64,000 nt of DNA from Mytilus edulis (Eukaryota > Mollusca > Bivalvia > Mytilida > Mytilidae): the NCBI RefSeq assembly GCF_963676685.1, contig NC_092347.1, positions 90,956,592-91,020,591 on the forward strand, written 5' to 3'. Position numbers and translations under genes: made by a program. Positions within the stretch are counted from its first letter, which is position 1; each line of letters begins with the position of its first letter. Shown here piece after piece: positions 23,270 to 35,650 of this stretch. Below the pieces are notes generated by a model. The model ran no database searches. It was not told the DNA's origin and saw nothing but the letters and a program-made list of their open reading frames with translations.

Positions 23270-23590
23270 ATCAGTACAAAACGCTAACTATAAATTCCGT
23301 TTTGTTTTTCAAAGGTATATATAATGTGTAAATTTCCAACGTCAGTTTGATGAAGTATATAATCTAAAACAAACGTTTTATGTTATATAAAAGTAAAAAA
23401 AACCGTAAATGCTGTGTTAACAATGTGACATAATCAGTCAACAATCAATTATATTTAGTTTAAATTTAGTATCAAAACAAGAACGACTTTCTTCTCAGTA
23501 TTTTTATTTTGGTAATGTATCACGGACAAGAAAGTAATTTTAGAAAAAATAAACCAACTTGACGTTTAAAAAGATGTAAGCACGAGTTTA
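23270..23590 (+). repeat. Degenerate duplication, uninterrupted partner of 13.44-13.70 kb
   Basis: Shares long blocks with 13500-13703 and continues without interruption through TTGACGTTTAAA into AGATGTAAGCA (about 23558-23583), the site where the R1 array sits at 13.7 kb. It therefore serves as an empty-site reference. Confidence 0.75.
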
Positions 23591-23807
23591 TTTTGATAAT
23601 AATTAGAACAAGTAACAGCTATAAACTTTCAGGTGTATATCGTTATTTGTCTCTTTCTCACTTACTGTGATTCTGTAAAATCATTACATTTTAATTGGAT
23701 TAAGGGAAACAGTTTCTCTGGAAAATCGGTCATCAGCATTGAAGAACACTCTAGATCATCATGAGAAAGATACACTACATATTACATTCAATAAGTAATA
23801 TCATTGA

Positions 23808-24002
23808 CAAGGCTCAGCATAGGATCTACTTTCTCTTCCGAAGCACCTGAGATAACCCCCAGTTTTTGGTGGGGTTTTTGTTGATTAGTGTTAAGTTTTC
23901 TATGTTGTGTCTTGTGAACTTAATTTGTCTTTGTCTTTTTTTAGCCATGTTTAAGCTTTAAGTTTGACTGTCCCTAATGTATCTTTCGCCTCCTCTTTCA
24001 GC
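23808..24002 (+). repeat. RT-A 3' non-coding module
   Basis: Matches the 3' module after the RT fragment at 56.9 kb: TTCCGAAGCACCTGAGATAA, TTTTTGGTGGGGTTT and AGTTTGACTGTCC. No RT coding sequence is attached here. Confidence 0.65.
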
Positions 24003-24479
24003 CTTACTAATAGTTTGTATGGCTGTTATCTATGATACTTGCTTGCCTATTATTGTTATATGTACCCTAAAGAACTTTGTAGGGAATTGTAAAGTGGCAT
24101 TTCCAATACCAGATAATTGGTTGGATTGCTTGTTTAAGCTGTCACTGTGCTTTTTATATCACCAAAAAAGATTACTAGTGAAATAGGCGGAACATACTTG
24201 TACATTCGCCGTACATCTTGTTATAAGTTAACGATGTTAATTTCTTTAAGAAATACGGTACGATCGTTACGTTCAATATTGTACAGACTTCGAAAAACAA
24301 CAGAGAAACTCACAAAATCAAATCCAAAAACAGAATATTCACTTTATGTTAATAAGAGTTAGGAAAGATTAGAAACTAAACGAAAATTTGATCGGGTAAT
24401 TTTTTTCAAATAGTTCCAATGTTTTACAAGAAAGCAATTTCGATCAGCATATTTTAAATATGAAAAAATTATAATCACC

Positions 24480-24785
24480 ATTGGTGAAGGCCGTACAGAC
24501 ACCTATGATTGCTAACATCCACTTCATTTGATCATTGATGGATAGTTACCTCATTGGCAATTTGATCACATATCACTATGTTTATAATATGAAAGATAAT
24601 ACAAAAGTCTAACAAGACAAGTGTCACTATTTACAAAAAATTAAGAACTAGTTTCGGGCCATTTGTAGCTTGCTGGTCGTTTAGAGCCAAAAGGCTACAT
24701 GCTGAAGGCTGTACTTTGACATATACTTGTTTACTCTTTGTCTTAGATGGAGAGCTGTCTCACCTTTTTATTTATAGTTACAATG
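24480..24785 (+). repeat. R3 repeat fragments (two pieces)
   Basis: GAAGGCCGTACAGACACCTA followed by ACCTCATTGGCAA (24485-24560), and GGCTGTACTTTGACATATAC with GAGCTGTCTCACC (24700-24765), match the R3 end seen at 29.9 kb. Non-coding. Confidence 0.55.
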
Positions 24786-27700
24786 AACATGATTTCAAAG
24801 TATAAAGCTTTAGCCTGGACGCTTGTTTTCATAATAACGCCCCACCAGTGGCGCTCAGTAATAAACAAAAATGACTTTGAACACAATTTCTAAAATTTAT
24901 TAGACACCGTGCAAGGAAAATTTAAATGTCTAATGCCTTGGTTAATAAATGCTTCTCTCCTGTTTACAGCTGTGTTATTTCATAAGAAAAACTAATAAGT
25001 GATAAATATATTAAGTCTTGTCTTTTTCTATATCTGCACTGTAATTATCCATCGATTTATATTTGTCCTCTTGAAAATATCAAGATCGCGAGATATGTAT
25101 ATGGTTTTATATGAAATGGCATTAGTTAATCCATAAAATAAATAAGTTGTACCTTCCCAATTTAGTTGTTTTGGTACTATTTGTCTTATTAAGGAAGCTC
25201 CAAATTTATAAGGTGTTACTTTCATTTTTTTCTTCTTCAATTATTGAAAACCTTTCTAGATATAACGTAACAACTACCATATTGATGTAAGTGCTAAATT
25301 TTATCAATCGTATAATACAAAAATCCACAACTTACCAGTGACCAACACCAAATCTGTTTACTATTTTTAAAAAGTGTGGACAGTCGATAAAGAGTCGTGA
25401 TTTAAACATTTCAATTATGCATATTGCTGTATATCATTTTTAAAATGATACATGTAGTCAATGAAAAAGGAACTTTCTTTTCGTGTTTGCAAAAGATTGA
25501 TATAACCAGATTTCTTTTGCATTTTTTCTTCAAACTAGCAAGTAACGTAAACAGGAAAATACATCACTTTCCTGTGACAAAAAAACTCGAAACTGTTATA
25601 AATGATTTATTATATAATAATATTCACAATAGACGCCTCTTTGTCATTTTTGTTTGGTGTATGTTTGGTCTTCCCGCAAATACTTCTTCTTACGAAAACG
25701 TGAAAAAGAACATGACAAATAGGAGTTCATTGTTATTTTATTTGGTAAATCTGTTACTCTTATTACTTGATTCGGCATTAACCAGATTTTTTTTGCCCTA
25801 AGGCAATCATTTTAATACTTTTTTCTCTAAAAAGAGCTATGAGAAGCGAATTAAAAATAAATAAATATACCACAATATAGCAAGGGCATTTTCTACGTTT
25901 ACATAACATCAAACGAAAAATATCTAACCGCAATAAAAAGTAAAATTCCCATACTTTTTGTATTTTTTATTTTGTGAGAAACATAAGAAAAACAGTTGAA
26001 TTACCAAAGGAATTGTGAAATTGAAGACCATAGAAATTGGAAAATGTAAAACAGACATAAAATCCGTAAAACATTTATGTAAGAGATTTATAGTTACAGG
26101 TGCTTCTTAGCATCTTATGAAGTATAAGTCAGATTTGGCACAAATTTCGCGATATTAGTTTTCAATATGTATTACAAACTTTGAGGTTCAAAACGATGCT
26201 ATTTAGTTTTCCTTACAATTTGGATTAGAGCAGCATGATTACAACAATAACTGAAGATTATCTGTGCATTGCCAAAGCGTAGTCTACAGTTTCTAATATT
26301 CAAGCTGTGCCGATGAAAAATTAATTGCAATCGCTATAAAGTATGAACAAAAAAATCAAGACAATTTGAAAAGTTTAATACAAATTGCTTATGGGTCAAG
26401 ATTTACTTTCAAATTGCAGATTCACGTACATATTAACTTTTAAAAATTTTCTTTTACATACGTGTGTCTGTTTGTTTGCAATACTAGTACATCATTTTTA
26501 GATGTAAATGACCTGCCAATCGTTTAACAAATTGAATAAATTTCCGATAGAGACTGATATCTAAACATCCTTGCCAATCAGAAAACAGGAAAGTCTATTT
26601 GCAAAATTTATCTCCAAAGTTATATTAAAATCAATCTTACATTTAATAAGTCGAAAAATGAAGGCTATAATGACGTCAGAATCTATTGTTACCAATACTT
26701 AATAATCTTTAAAAAATAAATGAAACTGATCTTCGTTCAAATGTGTGATTTCTGTGGTACAAACTTAAAATTGTAAACCCATGCATATAAAATTCCAATA
26801 TGTGATCTGTTAAAAATGAGAAAGAAAGGTGAAAACAGACCAATCGTAGTAAAGTTTTCATATTTGTAGATGTAAGGTCTTGTATAGAAAAGGTCAAAGA
26901 GTTAGAAAATTCATCTTTTTGAGTATCTGAACAATTTTGGTAACCAGTAGAAAAAATAAACGTTATGAAAGTGCTTCATAGATATCGATGCGTATTTTGT
27001 GAAGGGCAACATTTTTGTAGGTAGTAAAGTTTGAGTAATTTTAAATGTTTTAGTTGGAACGTACATGTTTTTAATTTTGTTAATAAATACGATACTTTGT
27101 TTCATTATAAACTTGGTCACCAAAATAATACACTAGAAATAGAAGTTCTGTTAATTTATCATGATTGAATGTAAATGCGGGAATTCGAATAACTAAATGC
27201 ACAATTTAGATACAAACGTTGGAAAGGTATTGAACTCTGCAATTTAGCTTGTACCGAACCGAGGAGTTCTGGTCGTCAATAATACGAAATGAGAACTATA
27301 ACTGAAGAATTGATAATGAAACAATGATGAAACACTTTGTGCCGAAAATAGGAGAAATTTCTCAAGATCAATCCAAAGAAGTTCGTAATCGCATACACAA
27401 TAAAGATTTCGACAAAAACATTATTACAAATAAGACTCTGCAAATTGCTGTCGATTAAGTTTAAGCAAACTGTCTGTGTTAATTTTATTGTACTTTTTTG
27501 CACACACTACAAAATTATAAAAAAAACTGTTATGTTCGTCTTTGGACTTCCATAAAGCGGTCGTTAAAACAAGCAAAATGATCTTTATTTATAAACTATT
27601 ACGGAGTGATGTTAGCTCAGTTATTCATCTATGAACTGGTGCCAAAACTGGCGATTTACTGTCCGACTCAGTACATTTCTAGACGTAAAACAAGGGAAAC

Positions 27701-28870
27701 TCTTATCACCTCTACCTTTTAATAATCACTTGAACTATTAGTCCTTCAGTTGATATAGTTGTTATAAATAAAGTTCTGATATACTTTATTTATTGGCAAA
27801 CGATTCTGTATTATTAGGAAAATTTCACGAAGCTATACACTAACTGCTATAAAAATACTGATTTACTCTCTAAAATGTAATAATGAAGTCATTATTTTTA
27901 ATTATATTTACAATGCAAAAGCTTTATCATTCAAAAATGACATGCAACCGGTACATGTACCCACTTCGAATATCAACAAAGAAACCTACAACAGCAAATA
28001 TCAAAAACACAAAAAAATATTCAAGCTATGATAACAAAAGCTAAAAATAAAACTAAAAGAATCTTAATTAATTGGTTGCCCAAATTAGTGGTTCTGAGAC
28101 AATAGATTATATAAATCTCTGCCACATTAAAACAAATATCATTTCTAAATTTCATCAATCGTATGATAAACAAAATCTTCCCAATATACTAGTGACAAAA
28201 CATAAGCTGCATCCTTCTTCGAAAAAAAAGAATGCACCACAAGTTTAGCTTGTCAATGTAAAGTTGACATTAACCGATTTCATTTATCCTTAGGCAATCA
28301 TTCTAACAATATTTTGTTTAGAAGAGATATGAGGAGTGAAAAAAGAAAACAAATATTCACCACAATATATCAAGTGCAATGTCTTACGCTTGCAAACATT
28401 TTCAAACGAAAAAAATATCTATCTGTTAAAAAATGCCCACAATTGTTATTTCATATTTTGTGAGAAACAAAAGCAGTTAGAAAATCAAATACAAAATTGA
28501 TGTATTGACTGACGCTTAAAGTCAAGTTCAAAAGTATTGTGCTATTTCTTTTGGTGGGAAAAGCTAGAGTGCACGATAAGGACCAATGTCCTTTGTTAGG
28601 GAAAAATGGTAAGGACCGATTTTTGGTCTCGATATTTCTGGTTCATCTGATGAAAAATTTTGGACACTTAGGTGTCTACTTCAGTCGATTCAATTAGTTT
28701 ATGTGAAATATTTTAACTTATTTATTCATTAAAAATACTCATAGTCATATTCATGCTTAAATACACAATGTATGACAAATGTTAAACTTTTCCATAATGT
28801 AATCTTTTCAGATGTTTTTTGTCAAAAAATGAAAGTGGACACATCCGTGTTCACTCTAGATCATTATATT
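24786..28870. other. About 4 kb without recognised gene or repeat
   Basis: AT-rich with frequent stops. The longest frame (125 codons, 25424-25801, plus) contains low-complexity hydrophobic and basic runs and no motif I know. This is the longest stretch of the window free of the common repeat families. Confidence 0.45.
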
Positions 28871-29122
28871 TGTAGGACTCAAATATATGGCAAATTCCTA
28901 ATCGATTTTTGACGTTAAAAACGTCAAACAAATCAAATCAATGGGACATTTTTGTTTTCTCTAAATCTATGCCATGGCAGATCTTTTTATAGCGTAATGT
29001 TTTTAAGGAAAGATTAGGATTGTAAAAAGTCTACCATAGATTTGGGATGGCATGACGTCACATTTGCCATAGATTAGGGATCTGCAATAGATTAGGAACC
29101 CGCCATAGATCTGAGTCCTACA
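28871..29122. mobile_element. MITE, 252 bp, with terminal inverted repeats of about 33 bp
   Basis: The left end TGTAGGACTC...TTCCTAATC is mirrored by the right end GATTAGGAA...GAGTCCTACA, with about six mismatches over the arms. The interior has several CCATAGATT-AGG-like direct repeats. Flanks TTATATTT and ATATATGT agree at six of eight positions, compatible with an old 8 bp target duplication (hAT-like), but this is not certain. Confidence 0.75.
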
Positions 29123-29649
29123 TATATGTTAAGTATTAACTATTACCATCAAATACAATTACATTCAAGTTATAAGAATAAACACAAATGCGGCAAATTT
29201 CATTTAAGACAAAAACCGTAATTTAGTATGACTTTATGATGCCAGTAACCGATATATGTGCATTGTATTGTCAAAAAACAGCCCATATTTATGTCCTTTC
29301 CCGTAAATAGCTAAAAGTTAACATTTTAACGATTTTGTAAAACTGCTATATTATGGGGCAAAAAAGGGGTCTTACTGGACCTACTCATTTTAAATGTCCA
29401 TGACTTTTAAGGCTTTAGCTCCTCAGCGACGTCATTGATAAGTCTGATATCGAGCCAACCTTATTGAATCATAATGCTGGTATCTTCGACGTATTTTTTT
29501 TCTAGCACAAGATGAATATGAGAATGTTTGCCTTATAATCATTTTTGGTTTTAAATCTCATTAGAAATCGTGAAATATGTTATGCTACTCGTTTTATTTC
29601 ATGTAATTCTAATTTATGAGAGTTTATAAGGTTAACAAACAAAAAAATA

Positions 29650-30040
29650 TCGTGTAAATATTTGTAGTATTATTTGTATTTTTCTCCTTCTGATGAGTTT
29701 TTATATTGTACTGTTACACCACTGTCCCAGATTTGGGGAGGGTTGGTATCCCGCTTAGATGTTAACCTCGCCACATTCTGTAAGCTTTATTTCAGTGGTT
29801 GCCGTTTTTTTTTTATGTGTTATATCTTTGTTTTTTGTTTTTTGTTTGTAAATAAATTAGGCCGTTAGTTTTCTCGTTTGAATTAATTGCCATTTCGGGG
29901 CCTTTTATAGCTGCCTATGCGGTATGGGATTCGATCATTGTTGAAGACCGTACGGTGACCTATAGTTGTTAATGTCTATGTCTTTCGTTCTCTTGTGGAG
30001 AGTTGATTAATTGGCAATCATACCTCATCGTCTTTTTCAT
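29650..30040 (+). repeat. R3 repeat, long copy
   Basis: Includes GATGTTAACCTCGCCACATT, GGCCGTTAGTTTTCTCGTTT, GGGGCCTTTTATAGCTGCCT and CCGTACGGTGACCTATAGTT. The inverse runs at 57285-57490 and 62050-62230. I recognise it as a widespread bivalve repeat. The 64-codon ORF at 29674 is inside it and is not a gene. Confidence 0.7.
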
Positions 30041-30397
30041 ACATAAAGCTCATAAATTATTTTCCTCAATCTGTTTTGATTCTTGTCAGCGTAAATGTTT
30101 TATTAAAGAAAAATAATTTTTATAAAAAGGAAATGCAGTATTAGTATAAACATCTTATAAATGCTACTTAAACAACTATTTCAATCCATGGAGTTTCCCA
30201 TTATTTTACATCATTTAAAATAGAAAGTTATGTACCAACAACGTATAGATTTTACAGAAAAATCTGTAGATTACAAATTGGAAGTTCTATGATTTTAAGA
30301 CAAATTTTGAGAGTTTTTTCCAATTCAAAATGCTTTCTATACAAATGGTCATCTATTTCGAAAGAATGCAATCAGGAATATTTCAGAAATTAAAGAG

Positions 30398-30800
30398 ATA
30401 AATAAAGGCAACAGTAGTATACTGCTGTTCGAAAGTCATAAATCGATCGAGACAAAAACAAATCCGGGTTACAAACTAAAACCGAGAGAAACACATCAAC
30501 CATAAGAGGAAAACAATGAATAAACAGAGCCACGGAAATGAACAAAACAATAAATGACACACAAAAACGTCTGGATAACAACTGCCATTTTTCTGACTTG
30601 GTACAGACAATTTTAGGAAAAAAATGGTGGGTTGAACCTGTTGTTGTGGCTAGCCAAACCGCGCATTTTTATGGCAATGATGAATATAACACTAAAATGA
30701 CACCATTACATTACAGGAATACAATTTACAAATAAATGCAAGAACATTCGGAATATAGAGATACACAAATAAACAATACAATAGTACATTTCGACATGCT
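30398..30800 (-). repeat. R2 repeat, partial
   Basis: Starts AATAAAGGCAACAGTAGTAT, has TCTGACTTGGTACAGACAAT (about 30592) and GGTGGGTTGAACCTG, then diverges after the ATGCAAGAACATTCGG block, which it shares with the 55.5 kb copy. Confidence 0.75.
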
Positions 30801-32040
30801 AACCACAAAATAAAAACGAACACGAAAAACAACATAGGACAGCACAAAAAACAGCACAACATAATCACGAAACTGTTTTTCACACGACTGTGCAAACACC
30901 ACAAAAGTGAAGTCACAGATAAATATTTGAAGAAAACCATTTGATACTGTTCAAGGTCAAGTTTGTAACTCTGTCATTTGATGAATTTTATAAGAATTAC
31001 AAGAATATTAATATAGAATTGTGTTAGTAATTAGATAATTAATTATATTATCGAGTTATGTCAGTATTTATTCTCAATCATTTTTTCTAAATAATTTTTC
31101 TACATGCATTGTTCGTTTTCGATTTTCAACTAAAGTTAAACGAGCTAAAAGTGTATGCAAAATTTCAAATTTCTGTCATAGCCCATTTACAGTAACTTAA
31201 CCGTACGTGTTGAATTGAAAACATTTCAATTACGATTATTTGAAGGATAAATAAATTTACATCAGTCGTAACATAATTTACGGGTTTTGAAATAAAAAAA
31301 TCAAAGACGTAAAATGCATGAATTTATATCCTATATTTGGAAACGTTCCAATATATATGTACATCAAAATTTTGAAACTAAATCATTGTAAAAGCGAGGA
31401 AATTGGTTAATGGTATTAGGCAATTTTGATACAAGATCACAGACTTATCTAATCACATATTACGTTTACTGAAATCTAAAATGTCAATAACGAAACACAC
31501 GTAGCTAAAGAAATAACACAAACGTATACAGCGAGAAATAGAACATCATCGTCAAAGAAGAAAATAAGCAATAGGAAAAAAAACATTCTCTTTTGTCGTT
31601 TGTTTTTGTGAAAAGTATTTCATGTCTAAAATGTAGGAAAACAGTGATATATTGTTTTATTAAGATTAAATTATCTTTGTTGAATAGATTTGACAGTAAA
31701 TTTAGGCAATAATAATATCAAAGGAATGGTAAGTATGATAGATTATTCTGATTAAGTGAATTTTAGAAAAAAAACTTATGTTATCCAGGTAAAATTTGAC
31801 CAGTATTTCTCATAGAAACTCATAGGTCCAGTGATTGTTTTTATCATATTTCTACAGAAGTAGACTTTATATGAGTCTTGAAATCTGGGGAATATTTGAA
31901 AAATATAATTAATAATTGTAGTGCCATTTAGAATTTTCCGTGAAAAAATGTACAGGATCACATATAAATGTAAAATACAGATCCATGATTCACACTATGT
32001 AGCTTTATCTTACTTATAACAACTTTCTTTTTATTTTAAG
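30801..32040. other. No gene recognised
   Basis: AT-rich; only short background frames. Confidence 0.5.
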
Positions 32041-32300
32041 CCATTACGTAAATAAACTCATCATAGATACCAGGACTTAATTTAGTATATACGCCAGACG
32101 CGCGTTTCATCTACTAAAGACTCATCAGTGACGCTCGAATCCAAAAAAGTTAAAAATGCCAAAAAAAAGTACGAAGTTGAAGAGCATTGAGAACCAAAAT
32201 TCCTAAATGTTTTGCCAAATACAGCAAAGTTAATCTATGCCTGAGGTAGAAAAGCCTTAGTATTTCAAATTTGAAATGATTGAATATTTATAAGGCACAT
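32041..32300 (-). mobile_element. R1 hammerhead retrozyme, single partial copy
   Basis: Minus-strand order matches the R1 monomer: AAGGCTTTTC, CATAGATTAAC, a CCTAAATT/CTCAATGCTCTTCAACTTC block, the hammerhead, TAAGTCCTGG. About 260 bp of the roughly 350 bp monomer is present. Unlike the 13.7 kb insertion it is not in tandem. Confidence 0.8.
32091..32134 (-). ncRNA. Type I hammerhead ribozyme, intact core
   Basis: Minus strand: GCGTCA, CTGATGA (complement of 32122-32128), stem II GTCT/AGAT with loop TTAGT (one G-U pair), GAAA, ACGCGCGTC, then TGGCGT. Stem I has six pairs, stem III has three pairs with a two-base loop, and GTC is the cleavage triplet. Cleavage is predicted between complement positions 32097 and 32096. 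No invariant base is lost, although the surrounding repeat has diverged. Confidence 0.88.
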
Positions 32301-32989
32301 CATGATGATAAATTGTCTATTTGCTGCAGTGCATTTTAAACAAAGGACACTCTTCAACATAAAAGACAAGAATAGAATTCATGACACAATTCTCTGTTTT
32401 GGTGATGGTGACTTGTTTGTAGATCTTACTTAACTGAAAGTTTTTGCAGTTATTTTTATCTATAATGAACTTGGTCAAGTAGTTTCAGAGAAGAAGATTT
32501 TGTAAAAGTTAATGGACGACGAGACAACGACGAACACTAAGTGATGAGAAAATCTAACTTGACCCTTTTTGGCCATTTGAGCTAAATGATATTTCAATAT
32601 AATAATAAACGAGCCTTTGCAGAGTTTATTATTACTATTTGAATAAAATTACGAGAGTTGATATCAAGCGAAATCCCATTCTCAAAGTTATTAAACCTAG
32701 TTGTCTTAAAATGTCAACAATTTCCCGCGAATCATTGTTTTAGTATTTTGCTCAAAAATGTACATCGTCGTAACCATCAATGACCTAACGAATAGCCAGC
32801 GAAAATGCCGTGATATCGTCTTATGATGATGTATAAGCAGATCAGATTAACGCAAATTGTCGTATCACTTTTTCATATCACACTCCTTGTAGTTTGATAC
32901 GATGAATTTCTCTTCATGCAAGAAACAGATAATGAGACACAGCTATGTATTAGAGAAACAAACGTGGCAGGTGTATAATGCGACCATGG

Positions 32990-33142
32990 CAGTGGCGGAT
33001 ATGGGAGGGCTGTGGATTGGAACCCCCTTTTTTGGCCGACCAATGTATTTGAATGGAAACATATGGTTTTAACACCCTCCCCCCTTTTCTTCTATGTTGG
33101 GACCCCCCCTTTTTTCAAATGGCTGGACCCGCCGCTTCATGG
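32990..33142. mobile_element. Small hAT-like non-autonomous element
   Basis: Begins CAGTGGCGGAT and ends with GGACCCGCCGCTTC, an imperfect inverted terminus. The interior carries three CCCCCTTTT blocks (GGAACCCCCTTTTTTGG, CTCCCCCCTTTTC, GACCCCCCCTTTTTTC). CAGTGGCGG termini are typical of hAT-type elements. I recognise it as a frequent mussel repeat. The target duplication is unclear. Confidence 0.55.
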
Positions 33143-33475
33143 CGCAGCTGTTTATTAAAAATCAGAGTAGTAAACTCACTACCGGACAGCAAATTATGAG
33201 AAAAATTCTATGTAATAAAACACATTCTACTTAAGAAGGTCTTCAAGATAAAAAAAATCCATGAAGAAAAAATGGAGAAAAAAAACAAACACATACATAT
33301 TTAATCCGCCCCATTTCTATCTAGCCCCATTTCTATTCTAATTGACAAATATCATTTGAATTAGATTTTATACATAATTCACAATGAAATGAATAGCTCA
33401 TTGGAAATACAAACTATCTCTATGCAAGTCTCAATCCAAACTATCTATGCTTACATAATATTGTTGACATGAAGA

Positions 33476-33476
<1 letters not shown>

Positions 33477-33510
<34 letters not shown>
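33477..33510. repeat. (TA)17 microsatellite
   Basis: Uninterrupted TA run just left of the foldback cluster; a further TA run lies at 33568-33580. Confidence 0.95.
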
Positions 33511-33512
<2 letters not shown>

Positions 33513-33570
33513 ACTCGTCTAAACATCAACCCAACAATGTTAGATCTGTAAATTTGCTTTTGCAAATATA

Positions 33571-33845
33571 TATATATATACTGTACATATTATATGTTAT
33601 TCAGGTCTTAGACAGGGTATATACTGTGACATTCCCGGCTTAGAGTTTATATCCCCTGAGCCGAAGGCGAAGATATATATATATACTGTACATATTATAT
33701 GTTATTCAGGTCTTAGACAGGGTATATACTGTGACATTCCCGGCTTAGAGTTTATATCCCCTGAGTCGAAGGCGAAGGGGATATAAGCCCTAAGCCGGGA
33801 ATGTCACAGTATATACCCTTTCTGAGACCTGAATTACACATATAT
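33571..33845. repeat. Tandem duplication (105 bp, two copies) joined to an inverted copy
   Basis: CTGTACATATTATATGTTAT recurs at 33581 and 33686 (period 105) and each copy runs through ACTGTGACATTCCCGGCTTA to a GAAGGCGAAG block. The second copy is followed by its reverse complement (33776-33835, TAAGCCGGGAATGTCACAGT), so 33690-33835 is a hairpin with its loop near GAGTCGAAGGCGAA. Confidence 0.9.
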
Positions 33846-34284
33846 TACGGATTACCCCTGACTTAATGTTATTTCCCAGTGCAGGTATTTGTTGACAACA
33901 CATATATATTGAAAATTCCAACCTGATATGTTCGGCATACGTGAAGGATTTTCTAATCTGCTGTGAACATAATTTTATCGTGTATGTAATAATTTATAAT
34001 AACACTTTTAACATTAAATTTAAGTATTAAAAGCGTAAATTGCATGATTTTGTATTAAAAATGTATTATTGACTGAAGCACGTCATTATTTGACCTCTGT
34101 GAGCCTCTGACAGTCTGATAGCTTTTGACTACGTCACATAGTAACCGGTGTTATGATGACGTTTTTGAGGTTCCAATTGGGGATTAAAACGTCGTCTATA
34201 CCCCGACAGTTTCCTGAATATATACTGATATCTCTGTGTTGTTATCCAATCACAAACCTCGACACATTTGTAATCCGTAATATA
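33841..34284. mobile_element. Candidate 444 bp element bounded by a perfect 15 bp inverted repeat
   Basis: TATATTACGGATTAC at 33841-33855 is mirrored exactly by GTAATCCGTAATATA at 34270-34284. No ORF inside. It abuts the hairpin on the left, so both may be parts of a larger composite foldback element. Confidence 0.65.
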
Positions 34285-34484
34285 CTAAGTTATAAGATAT
34301 GACAAACAACAATATATGTACAAATGGACGAATGTTTATAACAGTTAAGTATGAGAACACCATTATAAATCTGAAGAATGCATTGGTTCGTGCCTGGAAA
34401 AGTAATTAATTTGAATCTTTGTTTATTGTTTTTGAACGTAAATACACTGACAAATAGCATTTTAAGCTATAGAAAATTTTTATA

Positions 34485-35162
34485 ATCACTCGAAAAAAAA
34501 CGGACACACTCGAAAAAGCCCGGACTGCTCTCGAAAAAACCCGAACATGAAGAAATGAATTTAGTCTCAAAATATCATTTTCAATGCAAAAACAAGAAAT
34601 TTTGTAAAGTGTCTGTATTTCTAAGAATATATAGATTTCATGTATGCAATTCCTTCAACATTATCAGTGTTATGTGAACAAAAATGGCTTTATTCTGTAT
34701 TTTGGAATAAAAGCATTTTAAGGCTTATTTTAACTTTTTTAAACGAAAAATATTGTCGGATTAGTAATATCTATTTATATGAAATAATATTATTAATTCG
34801 TATAATTTAACAAATTTGATTCGTTTAGGGATAGTCATATGTTAAACTATATTTTCAAAGGTAGAGAGAAAACGGCGGATACCAAAAAGCATATTGACCG
34901 GCAGAAAGCATATTGCACGGTTATTTTTAGAATATCTAAAAATCGATATTCTTTGTGACGTCATGTAATGAATTTCAGGATATTGTTTAACGTTTTGAAA
35001 CAAATAATATCTGTGATCGATTGTTTGACGAAAAAAAATCTTCAAATACATAAGATGTCCAAAAAAAAAACAGTAAATGAAATTAAAAAAAAAGTGGTCA
35101 CACTCGAAAAAAAGTGGTCACACTCGAAAAATCCCGATTAAATCACTCGAAAAACCACGATC
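34485..35162. repeat. Two clusters of a CACTCGAAAAA motif about 550 bp apart
   Basis: The left cluster (34485-34545) has three TCGAAAAA units, each followed by a C-rich tetramer (CGGA, GCCCGG, CCCGA). The right cluster (35092-35160) has GTGGTCACACTCGAAAAA twice in tandem plus a third CACTCGAAAAACC. The intervening 550 bp has no recognised content. Confidence 0.75.
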
Positions 35163-35435
35163 CTAGCCGGACACTTATACCTACCGTGTATATAGGTCAA
35201 CAAAGAAAACTAAAATGGTATATAGACAAAGATCATTAGGGAAAACGCAGAAAATAATTCAAAATTTTACCATAGGACAATAACACATTAAAATGTCTGA
35301 ATGTTTATGTACCGTTCCACGTCGATGTTACCAAATAAAACTAAACAGTAAATGTAACAATTTCCACAGACAAATAAAAAACCACATTAATACGCTACTA
35401 AGATGATATACACAGTCAGTACCTAGAATCGTTAC

Positions 35436-35650
35436 CTAAAGATCATCATGTATTTCTTGTGAAGTTGATTGACAACTGTCTGAAGGAACTCCGACTCTAT
35501 AAAAATAAGAAAATGTCGGCAAGTAGAGGTGCACAGTTCGTTTCGATAAGAACCCGACAATTAGTTGAAAAACTTTATCTCTAAATTCAACAAATTTGTT
35601 GTTAATAAGAAACTTCAGTAAATGATCACTTGTTCCACTGTGAAGCATGA
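35436..35650 (-). pseudogene. RT-A reverse transcriptase, central fragment
   Basis: The minus-strand frame carries FLINNKFVEFRDKVFQ followed by a corrupted VGIP-type block, which in this reverse transcriptase group precedes the catalytic YIDD region. The frame shifts soon after, and the catalytic block itself is missing. It lies in the same orientation as, and downstream of, the RT-A fragment at 37.4-38.2 kb, so both may be remains of one element split by an insertion or deletion. Confidence 0.65.

Noticed and set aside
25424..25801. 125-codon ORF as a gene
   Set aside because: Low-complexity AT-driven composition, no motif, no splice or promoter context.
29438..29490. Possible hammerhead (GTCATTGATAAGTC)
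   Set aside because: The core reads TTGATAA, GAAA is missing, and the flanks do not pair; at best a very old R1 relic.
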